NCBI RefSeq assembly: GCF_020731285.1
Contig: NZ_JAJFOW010000019.1
Location: 46,272-110,271, forward strand
Length of the DNA stretch: 64,000 nt
From: Cohnella baijiui
GTDB lineage: Bacteria; Bacillota; Bacilli; Paenibacillales; Paenibacillaceae
Direction: 5' to 3'
This document shows positions 33,724 to 42,447 of the stretch, piece by piece. The position numbers and the translations under genes were made by a program. Below the pieces are notes generated by a model. It was not told the DNA's origin. It was given only the letters and a program-made list of their open reading frames with translations, and ran no database searches. The first letter of the stretch is position 1. Every line of letters begins with the position of its first letter.

Positions 33724-35031
33724 CTATACGTTGCCCTTTTTATCCCTGCGGAACACAAGCGGCGCGACGGCGACCGACAGCAGCAGGAGAACGGCGCCCG
33801 CCAAGCCGGTCACCCCGTAGTCCTGGATCCATGCCGGCGCGTCCCCGGCCGCTTTGTACACCCAGCCGCCGACGATCGGTCCGACGAAGCCGGCGATCCC
33901 CGTGAGCGCGGAAAAGACGGCGACGTACATCGGCCGCTCCGCCTTCGGCGTGTCGCCGATGAGAAAGTTGAAGACGAGCAGGTTGTATCCGCCGAGTCCG
34001 ATACCGAGCAAGATGTGCACGGCGCCCAAGACGAGCAGCACGGGCAGCGCGGCCAAGCCGAACCAGGCGAGGCACGCCAGCGCGATGATTGGAAACGTCC
34101 ACAGCAGCAGCGTCCGCGCCGGGTATCTGGCATTCAGATTGCCCCAATAGATATAGCTGACCATCATGACGATATTTTGCAGCATCGTGATCAGCGTTAC
34201 GCTGCTGTAGCTCAGATGAAGGCGATGCAGCATGACGAAGGAAAAAAGCGGAACGACGATATTTTGCGCCAAAATGTAGATCGTGATGAACAGCGTTGCC
34301 GTGACGAAGCCCCGGTCCCGCAGCGGCTTGAACAGCCGAACGCCGGCTGAGCCGCCATCCTGCGAAGGCTGGAAGGGCGGATTGGCGTACCGCGACAGCT
34401 CGATGCCGTTCCAGACGACGCAGAGGGCGCTCACGGCAAACAGGATCGTGAAGCCGCGGCCGCCCGGAATCCACTCCATCAATTGGCCGCCGAGCAAGAG
34501 CGTCAGGCTGACGACCGCCCAGTGTGTCGTATTGCGGATGCCGAAATAGCGTCCCCGCAGCGACGGCGGCACGATATCCGCCATGAGCGACGTCCAAATG
34601 ACCCCGCCCGCCTGGCCGAAGGAAAACGACAGTAAAAAGACGATCAAATAGAGGGGCGCCCAGGAAGCCTCGGGAAACAGCAGCGGAATGAGTCCCGTGG
34701 CTACCCAGAGCGTACGGTGCGTCGTCCCGAAGATCGTTACGAGCCGACGGCGATTGCGCCATCGCTGCATGCCGAGCGCGATGAAGATCTGGATGAGCAG
34801 CGTGAACGACGGAATCGCCGCCACGAGGCCGATCTGCTCGGAGCTGAACCCGAGATAGAGCAAAAAAGCCGTCTGCAGCGGACCGCCGAGCAAATTGCCG
34901 ACGATATTCGCCGGGATGCCCTCCCGCAGCGAAGCCCGCATACCTCTGCGGATCTCCGAGTCGTTCGTTCGACTGCGGCTGCCCAAGTATCTCCGGAAGT
35001 CTTTTGCCGCTTGCGGTTGTCGGCTTATCAT
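33724..35031 (-). CDS. MFS transporter
   Basis: About 435 residues with 12 hydrophobic segments. The central motif SLRGRYFGIRNTTHW and the domain order fit the MFS_1 family of uncharacterised Firmicute exporters. ATG at 35031 follows GGGAG at nine bases and is preferred over the ATG at 35049. It probably forms a unit with the YuiH-like gene 19 bases downstream. Substrate unknown. The gap 35032-35241 shows no gene. Confidence 0.8.
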   Translation of the reverse strand: MISRQPQAAKDFRRYLGSRSRTNDSEIRRGMRASLREGIPANIVGNLLGGPLQTAFLLYLGFSSEQIGLVAAIPSFTLLIQIFIALGMQRWRNRRRLVTIFGTTHRTLWVATGLIPLLFPEASWAPLYLIVFLLSFSFGQAGGVIWTSLMADIVPPSLRGRYFGIRNTTHWAVVSLTLLLGGQLMEWIPGGRGFTILFAVSALCVVWNGIELSRYANPPFQPSQDGGSAGVRLFKPLRDRGFVTATLFITIYILAQNIVVPLFSFVMLHRLHLSYSSVTLITMLQNIVMMVSYIYWGNLNARYPARTLLLWTFPIIALACLAWFGLAALPVLLVLGAVHILLGIGLGGYNLLVFNFLIGDTPKAERPMYVAVFSALTGIAGFVGPIVGGWVYKAAGDAPAWIQDYGVTGLAGAVLLLLSVAVAPLVFRRDKKGNV

Positions 35032-35241
35032 CTGGTCGCGCTCCCTCATGATGATGCATCTCGTATGACGCTCTTGCTAGCGATATATTCGGCTGAAAGC
35101 GCAACCAGAACAGCCCCGCAACATCTTCGTCGCGGAGCTGATCATCCTTTTTTAATAGGCGGCCCGTCGGCCGTTCGTCGGAGCGTCATCTGGTCGGTTC
35201 CCACCCGTTATACGTTTGCTAACCAGGCTGTCAACCCGATT

Positions 35242-36624
35242 CTACTCTCTCTCTTCTATCAATGGCAAGTAAATCATGAATTCGGTCCCTTCGCCGACCT
35301 GGCTGTCCACGTGCACCGTCCCGCCGTGATTGCGAATGATCCGATAGCTGACGGACAAGCCGAGCCCGGTGCCGTCTTCCTTCGTCGTAAAAAACGGGTC
35401 GAACAGCCGGTTCAGCGTCGAGCGGTCCATGCCGCGTCCGTTGTCGCTGATGCTGATGACGGCAAAGCGCTTTTCCCGCCTTGCGGTCAGCTTGATGAGT
35501 CCCCGGCGCTGATCCGGCGCGGAGAGGATCGCGTCCATCGCGTTTTTGACCATGTTGAGGACGACTTGCTTGATCTGCTTCACGTCGATCGAGATCATGA
35601 TATACGGATCGAAAATTTCGCAGCTCAGCTCGATGCCGCTCATGTGCGCCTCGCTCTCCGTCAGCAGGATCGTCTCCTTCAGCAGGAGGCCGACCAGCAC
35701 CGTCTGCGTCATCGGAGCCGACGGCTTGGAGGAGTTGAGAAACTCGTATATGATGTCGTTCGCCCGGTCGATCTCCGAGAGAATGATCCGGGCGTACTCC
35801 TGCTTGCCGATCGTGTCCAGGTAAGGCCTCAGCAACTGGATGAAACCCCGGATCGACGTCAGCGGATTGCGAATCTCGTGGGCGATCGCGGCGGCGATTT
35901 TGCCGAGCATGGCGAGCTTGTCGTTTTGGAATGCGGTCTGCTCGATCTGCTTGTACTCGGAGACATCCTTCACACTGACTAAATAGTCGCCGTCCAGCTC
36001 GTCGATCTGCGAAATGGTAACAAGGAGGAATCGCCCGTTCGCATCCTGGAACTCTCCGTGGAAACGACGATAATATACCATTTCCTTGAGCATGCGGATA
36101 AAGATCCGCCGCGTCTGGCGCCGCAGGTTCGGGTGGAACATGAGCTGACGCAGCGAGTTGCCGATGAGCACCCGCCGCGGCGCCTGGAGCACCCTGGACA
36201 TCTGCACGTTCAGAAACCGAAGCGTCCCCTGCGCGTCGAACAGCGCGATGCCGCTGTCCATATGCTGCAGCACCGTCTCGAACTTGCTCGGCCGCTCCTC
36301 GTCGATCGGAACGGACTTGACGGCCGCTTCCTTCAGCCGTTCCCGCTCCGATGGTTCCCGCGCGGCCGCCCCTTCGGGAAGATGCAAAGAGGCGAGCAGC
36401 TCCATCAAAAACAAAAGAGACCGGTGCATCAATGTCATCCGGTCTTCCGATTCGGCATTGGAGAGCAGAAAACGTACGCTCTCTTCATGGTGTTTGAGGA
36501 TATCGTCGGTCGGTACGCCCTGCAAAGAAGATCTGAGCTCTGCGAGCTGCCTGCTCTGGTCTTCTCCGGTCGCCAGGGCGAACTCAGCCAATAACGGAAA
36601 ATAGCGCGTTCTCCATCTCTCCAT
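35242..36624 (-). CDS. PAS-containing histidine kinase, sporulation-kinase-like
   Basis: The 460-residue soluble kinase has a helical N-terminal domain (residues 1-90, with HHEESVRFLLSN, resembling RsbR-type N-domains), a PAS domain (about 112-230, VLQHMDSGIALFDAQGTLRFLN), a HisKA box (AAIAHEIRNPLTSIRGF) and HATPase motifs N, G1 and G2 (NMVKNAMDAI; DNGRGMD; GTGLGLSVSYRII). It lacks membrane spans and has no partner regulator nearby, as for the orphan kinases feeding Spo0F/Spo0A; that target is an inference. GGGGAG precedes the start. Confidence 0.88.
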   Translation of the reverse strand: MERWRTRYFPLLAEFALATGEDQSRQLAELRSSLQGVPTDDILKHHEESVRFLLSNAESEDRMTLMHRSLLFLMELLASLHLPEGAAAREPSERERLKEAAVKSVPIDEERPSKFETVLQHMDSGIALFDAQGTLRFLNVQMSRVLQAPRRVLIGNSLRQLMFHPNLRRQTRRIFIRMLKEMVYYRRFHGEFQDANGRFLLVTISQIDELDGDYLVSVKDVSEYKQIEQTAFQNDKLAMLGKIAAAIAHEIRNPLTSIRGFIQLLRPYLDTIGKQEYARIILSEIDRANDIIYEFLNSSKPSAPMTQTVLVGLLLKETILLTESEAHMSGIELSCEIFDPYIMISIDVKQIKQVVLNMVKNAMDAILSAPDQRRGLIKLTARREKRFAVISISDNGRGMDRSTLNRLFDPFFTTKEDGTGLGLSVSYRIIRNHGGTVHVDSQVGEGTEFMIYLPLIEERE

Positions 36625-36732
36625 GATCTTCTCCCCCCTGCCGACAAAAATTCACATTAATCATAGACAAGGTATCGAAGGACTGTCAATCGGAGATCGT
36701 GTCGAAATGTAGGGGGCTCGGGCGATTCCGGA

Positions 36733-38397
36733 TTATCGCTTTTCCGCTTTTCCATTCTGTTGGTTTTGGCCCTGGGATTGGCTGCTATTTTCCGTTTGCT
36801 TGCGCGACCCGTCCTTCCCTTTTTCCGAGTCGTTCAGGCTCTCGCCATTTCCTTTGCCGCGGTCGCCGTCGCCGGACGATTTGTTCCCGGCGCCGCTCTG
36901 GCCTTTGTTGTTATTGTTTTTGTTATTTTCGTCGCGGGAATCCTTCTGATTGCCGTTTCCATTGCTGCCGTTCTTCCCGACGCTTTCGTTCTTTTTATTT
37001 TTTTCGTTCTTATTGTTGTTTTCGTTCTTTTTGCCATTTTCGTTCTTATTGTTGTTTCCATTCTTGTTACTTCCGTTTTTTCCGCTGCCGCCGCCAGTTC
37101 CGCTTTTGCCGGTATGCCGGCCCGCGTCTTTGCCGGAGGAGCGGCCGTTCTCGCCGCCCTTGGCGTTTTGGCCGCTTCCAACTTTTTGGTCGCCGCCCGG
37201 CGTCTTCACCGCAAGGGTCGCGGCGTTTCCGAAGGAAAAGGGGGAGCGGATGATCTCGGACCAGTCCTGCTGCGCCCACAGACCGGACTGGCGGCTCCAG
37301 CCGTTCAGCCATCTCCGGACGTCTTCCTCGTTCCACTGGGTCTTGTCCTTGCCGTGCGAACCTTTATTCTTGCCGTCATGCCGCTTGTCACGGTTGTCGC
37401 GGTCGCGCTTGTCGCGTTTGCCGTCTTTGCCGTGCGTCCGATCCTTCGTCTGCGCCTGCACTTCGCGGCTTGGCGAAGGGGTCGCCTGGGCGCCGGACTT
37501 GCCGTTTCCTTTGCCGTTCGCCTGACTCGATGCCGGAACCTTGGTCTCCTTGAGCTTGTCGGCTTTCGTCTCTTGCGCCTGCTCGAGCAGCGTTTTCCAG
37601 GCTTCCTTGCTCGTCGAGCCGTTCGACGCCCCGTCTTCCATGACGGCTTTGACGCCGCCCCAGGACGATGCGATATCCTTCAGCGCCGTCTGCCGCAGCG
37701 TCTCCAGCGACAGATCGTGCCCCTGGCTCTCCGCCTTCAGCCAGAACGCCATTTTGCCCGCGGAAAGTCCGTGCGCCTCCGCCTCTTCCCGCACCTCGCG
37801 AGGGACGGAAACGGCCGTCACGAGAGCGCCGGACGCGGGCGAACCGGCCGCTTCCTCGATCGCCTGCGTCATCTTCGCCGTCACGTCATCCTCCCAGGAC
37901 GTCGCGACGGAGCGGACGGGCACGCTCGCGAGGACAATCTCCGTGCCGTTCGCCGCGAGGAGATCCCGCTCCGCAAGCGCGCTCGCGAGGGCGGCCGCGA
38001 CCTCCTCGATCTTCTCTCCTTTGTAGCTTACGGCCTGGACGATCGGGACGGCATCGGCATTCAGCGCGCGAAGCTCGCGAACCCGTTCCTTGCTGTCCAG
38101 CCCCATCTCCACGCTCGGATTGACATCCATGGATACATACGCGACGACGGGCGGCGTCCGGAACGTCCAGATCGCGAAAATTGTGAGTACGACGATCGCC
38201 GCCGATGTGGCGGATGCGATCCAGCCGCTCCGCGCGAACGACCGCCGCCGGGCCGGCGACGCGAGCTCGGAAGGATCGATCTCCACCTCGTCGCCGACGG
38301 CATAGCCGATTTTCTCGCTCACGCGAAGGAAACGTCCGTCCGGGGTAAGGACGACGGCCTTTCCCGCTTCTACCGACATGATGATGGCCCGGCTCAT
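36733..38397 (-). CDS. rsgI: anti-sigma-I factor with Asn/Lys-rich tail
   Basis: The 554-residue protein has the RsgI N-terminal domain (MSRAIIMSVEAGKAVVLTPDGRFLRV), one membrane span near residues 58-80, the conserved extracytoplasmic segment VVAYVSMDVNPSVEMGLD, and a long low-complexity tail after about residue 320 rich in Asn, Lys, Gly and Ser. The tail uses A-rich codons unlike its surroundings. It should hold SigI inactive at the membrane and sense the cell envelope or its substrates. Its start overlaps the sigI stop by ATGA. Confidence 0.88.
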   Translation of the reverse strand: MSRAIIMSVEAGKAVVLTPDGRFLRVSEKIGYAVGDEVEIDPSELASPARRRSFARSGWIASATSAAIVVLTIFAIWTFRTPPVVAYVSMDVNPSVEMGLDSKERVRELRALNADAVPIVQAVSYKGEKIEEVAAALASALAERDLLAANGTEIVLASVPVRSVATSWEDDVTAKMTQAIEEAAGSPASGALVTAVSVPREVREEAEAHGLSAGKMAFWLKAESQGHDLSLETLRQTALKDIASSWGGVKAVMEDGASNGSTSKEAWKTLLEQAQETKADKLKETKVPASSQANGKGNGKSGAQATPSPSREVQAQTKDRTHGKDGKRDKRDRDNRDKRHDGKNKGSHGKDKTQWNEEDVRRWLNGWSRQSGLWAQQDWSEIIRSPFSFGNAATLAVKTPGGDQKVGSGQNAKGGENGRSSGKDAGRHTGKSGTGGGSGKNGSNKNGNNNKNENGKKNENNNKNEKNKKNESVGKNGSNGNGNQKDSRDENNKNNNNKGQSGAGNKSSGDGDRGKGNGESLNDSEKGKDGSRKQTENSSQSQGQNQQNGKAEKR

Positions 38398-39212
38398 ACG
38401 TCTCCCCCCTTCTCGCTGCTCGACAGACCGATGTATTCCTGCAAAAACGGATAACCGCCGGACGCGATGAGGGCGACGGCGATCAAATATTTCCGGTGGC
38501 GCTCGATCGTTTTTCTGGACACTTTCTCCGCTTCGCAAAGCTCCTTGACCGGCAGCTGCCGCTTGTGCCGCAGCGTCTCGAACAAGGCCGCATTGTCCGC
38601 CAGCCTGCGTCCGATGCCGAGCAGCGCCTCGCGCGAATCCTGATGCTTGGGCGATTGGCCGGCGAGGTCGCCGAAGGAGACGCCATACGCCTTGAGCGCT
38701 TCGGTCAGCGCGGCGATCTCTTCCCGCCGGTCCTCCGCGAGCCGTTCTTTCTCGTAGACGGTCACCGCTTCCCGAATTTCGACGCGCGTTAACAAGGAGC
38801 TCTGTTCCTCGTCGTCTCCCTGAAGCGCGCTATAAGGGACGGTCTGCCGATGGCGCTGGTCTTTGCGGACGTAGTCGATCAGCCTGCGCACGATCACCTT
38901 TTCGGCGAAGCCGAGAAAGCGGCTGCCCGCTTCGGGCGAGTAGCGCGCGATCGCTTCGTCGAACGCGGTCATGGCAATGCTGAACTCGTCGTCCCGCGCA
39001 GGGTCGATATACCGTTTGCAAAAACGGCTCACCGTCTTCGCGATGAACGGCCGATACTGGCGGATCAAATGGTCCCGCGCTTCGGCGTCCCCTTGTTGGG
39101 CGGCGAGCACCGATTGCTCCAGTGCCTCGCCCGGATTTTCTATCGTTGCGGACGACGAAGATCGTCCGAACCATCTTTCCCACAATAAGAGCAGCAAATG
39201 CTCACCCCGCAA
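38394..39212 (-). CDS. sigI: RNA polymerase sigma factor SigI
   Basis: About 272 residues. Region 2 is clear (LIRQYRPFIAKTVSRFCKRYID; DDEFSIAMTAFDEAIARYSPEAGSRFLGFAEKVI) and the C-terminal DNA-binding region (LPVKELCEAEKVSRKTIERHRKYLIAVALI) matches SigI. It controls heat and cell-wall or polysaccharide responses in relatives. The start is uncertain: TTG at 39212 gives the longest product and a nearby GGGGTGAG could serve an internal TTG. It is coupled to rsgI. Confidence 0.9.
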   Translation of the reverse strand: MRGEHLLLLLWERWFGRSSSSATIENPGEALEQSVLAAQQGDAEARDHLIRQYRPFIAKTVSRFCKRYIDPARDDEFSIAMTAFDEAIARYSPEAGSRFLGFAEKVIVRRLIDYVRKDQRHRQTVPYSALQGDDEEQSSLLTRVEIREAVTVYEKERLAEDRREEIAALTEALKAYGVSFGDLAGQSPKHQDSREALLGIGRRLADNAALFETLRHKRQLPVKELCEAEKVSRKTIERHRKYLIAVALIASGGYPFLQEYIGLSSSEKGGDV

Positions 39213-39221
39213 TTACAACCA

Positions 39222-39250
39222 TTCGGTCAGGCGATATCAAATGAGGGGGT
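39222..39250 (-). promoter_or_regulatory. candidate SigI-dependent promoter
   Basis: On the minus strand ACCCCC and CGAA are separated by 19 bases, just upstream of sigI. SigI promoters in Bacillus and Clostridium carry a C-run -35 and CGAA -10. The spacing is longer than I would expect, so this is tentative. Confidence 0.35.
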
Positions 39251-39301
39251 CCGCCTGCCAAAATATGCGTACCCCAAAAATCATCGGTTGAGATGGGTAC
39301 C

Positions 39302-39400
39302 AAGTAAAAACGGCTTTGCCGTCTTTCCGGACGGCGACACGTTTTTATCGGAGGTCATACAGAAATGGATAGGGATAAAACTTATCCATTCTGTATGACC
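39302..39400. repeat. 100-bp intergenic repeat, copy 2 of 2
   Basis: Same orientation and about 90% identity to 3184-3283. The long hairpin is better here: ATGGATA pairs fully with TATCCAT beneath the TCATACAGAA / TTCTGTATGA arms. It lies between sigI and the gene at 39508. The remaining bases 39401-39507 show nothing else. Confidence 0.75.
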
Positions 39401-39507
39401 GAAAAAGGAACGCAAAAATACCCCTCCCTGCAACGCTAACATCCGCCGCGCGCTGCTGGAAGGGGCATCGTAACTATCCGCATGGGACTGGTCCTAGGTC
39501 TAAAGGC

Positions 39508-39933
39508 TCAGTGCGCGCCGCCGGAGGTGCGTTTGGCGCGCAATTTGTGCCGCCTTTGGCTTAGGACGCCAAGCCGACGCTTTAGCTGCTTTTCCCATTC
39601 GGCGTCCCCGATCTGCTTGGCAAAGGACAGCAGGTCGAGACCCATGTCGATCTGGCTCTGCACCATCAAAAGCGGATCTTCGTCCTCGTTGCTTACGCAG
39701 TTCTCGTTCAGGTCTTTGTCCGACTCGTCTACGTAGTCGTGGAAGTCGACTTCGGACGCCCCGTCGCCGTGCGCATACTCCGCCAATATCTCGTACTCGT
39801 TTTCCACCAGATAATGAACCTCGACCCGATGACAGACCGGACAGAACAGGATCGGCACGTTGTGTATCCGCGTCCGGTAATGCTTCAGCGTCCCCTTGGT
39901 TCCGATCATGCTGGCGCCGCAGCAGAATCCCAT
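39508..39933 (-). CDS. hypothetical protein with zinc-ribbon-like N-terminus
   Basis: The 141-residue product begins MGFCCGAS and has CPVC about 30 residues later, a spacing that could bind zinc (YgiT-like layout). The middle is acidic (EVDFHDYVDESDKDLNENC) and the C-terminus is basic (KLRAKRTSGG). GAGGAGGGG precedes the ATG at 39933. It is downstream of the peroxiredoxin on the same strand, beyond its terminator. Function unknown. Confidence 0.65.
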   Translation of the reverse strand: MGFCCGASMIGTKGTLKHYRTRIHNVPILFCPVCHRVEVHYLVENEYEILAEYAHGDGASEVDFHDYVDESDKDLNENCVSNEDEDPLLMVQSQIDMGLDLLSFAKQIGDAEWEKQLKRRLGVLSQRRHKLRAKRTSGGAH

Positions 39934-40068
39934 CTTCTTCCCCTCCTCGACGAAACGGATGGTTTTGGTTTGGCAAAGTTGATATACACTATATTCTCTT
40001 CGCTTCCGACGAATTCCTGCCATCCGCCAAAACGAAAACGATTGGACCGACGCCCAGAGGATGGCAAA

Positions 40069-40092
40069 GGACGCATGCCTAAGCATGCGTCC
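40069..40092 (-). terminator. terminator of the second peroxiredoxin gene
   Basis: Perfect 11-bp stem (GGACGCATGCC / GGCATGCGTCC on the minus strand) followed by TTTG, 20 bases past the stop. Confidence 0.75.
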
Positions 40093-40111
40093 CTCGATCC
40101 GATTCGATTGC

Positions 40112-40660
40112 TTATTTCGCTACCAGATGCTTGTCGCCCGGTTTCCAGTTGATCGGGCACAGGCCGCCGGATTGCAGAGCTTGAAGGACGCGAAGCGTCT
40201 CTTCTACGCTGCGGCCGACGTCGTTGTGGTTAACGACTTGGTATTTGAGCACGCCGTCCGGGTCGATGATGAACAAGCCGCGCAGCGCGATGCCTTCTTC
40301 TTCGATCAGAACGCCGTAGTCGCGAGCGACTTGCTTGGTGATGTCGGCTGCCAGCGGGAAGTTCAGTTGGCCGAGGCCGTTATCGTTCTTCGGCGTGTTG
40401 ATCCAAGCGCGGTGGCTGTGGATGCTGTCTACGCTGACGCCGAGAACTTCGGTGTTCAATGCCTTGAATTGGTCATAAGCATCGGACAGCGCGACGATCT
40501 CCGTCGGGCAAACGAACGTGAAGTCCAGCGGGTAGAAGAAGAATACCAGCCATTTGCCTTTGTAGTCGGACAAGGAAGCTTTGCCGAATTCTTTACCGTC
40601 GCCGTTCACGGTCTCCATCGTGAATTCCGGAGCCGGGCGGCCTACCAAACGCTCTGCCAT
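40112..40660 (-). CDS. 2-Cys peroxiredoxin, AhpC type
   Basis: The 182-residue protein has the peroxidatic Cys in DFTFVCPTEI and the resolving Cys in SGGLCPINW. It detoxifies peroxides in the cytoplasm; no ahpF lies next to it, so it may also rely on thioredoxin. ATG at 40660 has GGGAGG upstream; the extra codons to 40678 are not needed. A perfect PerR-type palindrome lies 109 bases upstream and a Fur-box-like sequence (40735-40749) overlaps the probable -35, so peroxide or metal control is likely. Confidence 0.93.
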   Translation of the reverse strand: MAERLVGRPAPEFTMETVNGDGKEFGKASLSDYKGKWLVFFFYPLDFTFVCPTEIVALSDAYDQFKALNTEVLGVSVDSIHSHRAWINTPKNDNGLGQLNFPLAADITKQVARDYGVLIEEEGIALRGLFIIDPDGVLKYQVVNHNDVGRSVEETLRVLQALQSGGLCPINWKPGDKHLVAK

Positions 40661-40768
40661 TGTACGATTACCTCCCAAGTAAATCCGACTTCAGAGCCGG
40701 GCTTGTTTTGCTTCATGGAGATCGTACCACAGTTTGAGAATCAAAATCAATATTGAATCGTTATTTGT

Positions 40769-40783
40769 TTAGAATAATTCTAA
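40769..40783. promoter_or_regulatory. PerR-type operator, perfect palindrome
   Basis: TTAGAATAATTCTAA is a perfect 7-1-7 inverted repeat and agrees with the PerR consensus at all but two fixed positions. It lies upstream of a minus-strand promoter candidate (TTGATT, 18 bases, TACGAT at 40721-40726). Confidence 0.75.
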
Positions 40784-40817
40784 TGTAACTTTTTCCCGAA
40801 AGGACGAGAACGCAGGA

Positions 40818-41897
40818 TTAGCGCGTCATGGCAGCGACGATCAGATCGCCCATCGCCTCGGTGCCGATCGCCTTGCTCTTGTCGACCGCGATGTCGCCCG
40901 TGCGGTGGCCGGCGTCGAGGACGCTCTTGACCGCTTTTTCGATGACGGCGCCCGCTTCGGCGTAGCCGAACGTCAATTGGAACATGAGCGCCACGGACAG
41001 GATCGTCGCGATCGGGTTCGCGATGCCTTGGCCCGCGATGTCGGGGGCCGAGCCGTGCACGGGTTCGTACAGACCGAAGCTGCCTTCGCCGAGGGAAGCC
41101 GAGGACAGCATGCCGATCGAGCCGGTCAGCATCGCCGCTTCGTCGCTCAGGATATCGCCGAACATATTCTCGGTGACGATGACGTCGAAGCTCGACGGAC
41201 GGCGCAGCAGCTGCATCGCGCAGTTGTCGACCAGCACGTGCTCCAGCTCCACGTCCGGATACTCCGGCGCAATGCGGTTCACCGTCTCGCGCCACAGGCG
41301 GGACGTCTCGAGGACATTCGCCTTGTCGACCGAGGCGAGGCGCTTGCTGCGCTTTTGCGCGATTTCGAACGCCTGGCGCACGATGCGCTCCACTTCATGG
41401 ACGTTGTAGACGCAGGTGTCGACGGCTTCCTGGCCGTTTGCGCCTTCGCGGCGGAACTTCTCGCCGAAGTAGATGCCGCCCGTCAGCTCGCGCACGACGA
41501 TCAAGTCGGTACCCTCGAGCACCTCGGGCTTCAGCGTGGAGGCGTCCTTCAGGCAGTCGAAGACGACGGCCGGCCGGATGTTGGAGAACAGGCCGAGCGC
41601 CTTGCGGATGCCGAGCAGGCCGGTCTCCGGACGGAGCTCCTTCGAATTGTTGTCCCACTTCGGTCCGCCGACGGCGCCGAGCAGCACGGCGTCCGCGCGC
41701 TGGCAGATCTCGAGCGTCTCCTGCGGCAGCGGGGTTCCTTTCTCGTCAATCGCGATGCCGCCGAACAGGCCGTGTTCGAGCTCGAACCGGTACCCAAACA
41801 ATTGTTCCGTTTTCTTCAATACTTTAATCGCTTCGCCAACGACCTCGGGGCCGATGCCGTCGCCGGCGATAACGGCGATCTTTTTCACTTCCGACAT
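40818..41897 (-). CDS. leuB: 3-isopropylmalate dehydrogenase
   Basis: The 359-residue enzyme has the family signature (LLRRPSSFDVIVTENMFGDILSDEAAMLTGSIGM) and the N-terminal IAVIAGDGIGPEV. It oxidises 3-isopropylmalate with NAD in leucine synthesis. It stands alone, 8.5 kb from the ilvBNC-leuA unit on the same strand; leuC and leuD are not in the window. GGGAG lies 12 bases before the ATG. Confidence 0.95.
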   Translation of the reverse strand: MSEVKKIAVIAGDGIGPEVVGEAIKVLKKTEQLFGYRFELEHGLFGGIAIDEKGTPLPQETLEICQRADAVLLGAVGGPKWDNNSKELRPETGLLGIRKALGLFSNIRPAVVFDCLKDASTLKPEVLEGTDLIVVRELTGGIYFGEKFRREGANGQEAVDTCVYNVHEVERIVRQAFEIAQKRSKRLASVDKANVLETSRLWRETVNRIAPEYPDVELEHVLVDNCAMQLLRRPSSFDVIVTENMFGDILSDEAAMLTGSIGMLSSASLGEGSFGLYEPVHGSAPDIAGQGIANPIATILSVALMFQLTFGYAEAGAVIEKAVKSVLDAGHRTGDIAVDKSKAIGTEAMGDLIVAAMTR

Positions 41898-42107
41898 AAT
41901 TGCGTTTCACTCCCGTAAGTTAGTAGTCCTTCTTCTGTTGTAGCACACCGGGCGGTCGTAGGCAAAATACATAAAAGCTATTTAATTTATAGTTCGGGAC
42001 TATAGACGATCCGGGCAAGGGAGGGAAGTCGGACCTACGGGCGACTAGGGCAGGCTATTTTGGGGGCACAATCCGGGAAAAGTCCGGTGTCGGGCGGGGA
42101 GTACGGA

Positions 42108-42400
42108 AATAGGGAGCGGTTTGTTCCTTATTTCGGGTAGCCGGCGGGGGGACCGCGGGAATAGGGAGCGATTTGTTCCTTATTTCGGGCATCCAGCTGG
42201 GGAATGCAGAAATAGGGAGCGATTTGTTCCTTATTTCGGGCATCCAGCTGGGGAATGCGGAAATAAGGAGCGATTTGTTCCTTATTTCGAGCGTCAGGCG
42301 GGGGAGTGCGGAAATAGGGAGCGGTTTGTTCCTTATTTCGGGTAGCCGGCGGGGGGACCGCGGGAATAGGGAGCGATTTGTTCCCTATTTGGGGCGCCGG
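42108..42400. repeat. tandem array, 51/52-bp unit, six copies
   Basis: AATAGGGAGC or AATAAGGAGC starts at 42108, 42160, 42211, 42262, 42313 and 42365. Each unit holds a near-palindrome (AATAAGGAGCGATTTG then TTCCTTATT) followed by a GC-rich spacer. The array fills most of the gap between leuB and mobB. Bases 41898-42107 show no gene. Confidence 0.92.
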
Positions 42401-42447
42401 GCGGAGGTTGCACCTCCCCCTTGTCGTCCCCTCCCCCTTCCCCCCGC

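Noticed and set aside
40735..40749. Fur-box-like TGATTTTGATTCTCA before the second peroxiredoxin
   Set aside because: Not reported as a separate operator because AT-rich promoter DNA gives such partial matches easily; noted only in the gene entry.
40061..40756. Long plus-strand frame over the second peroxiredoxin
   Set aside because: Antisense shadow of a well-supported gene with codon pattern imposed by high GC. Similar shadows occur over most operons.
42108..42400. CRISPR-like repeat array
   Set aside because: Units are contiguous and vary along their length; there are no unique spacers of constant length and no cas genes. The same holds for the other arrays.
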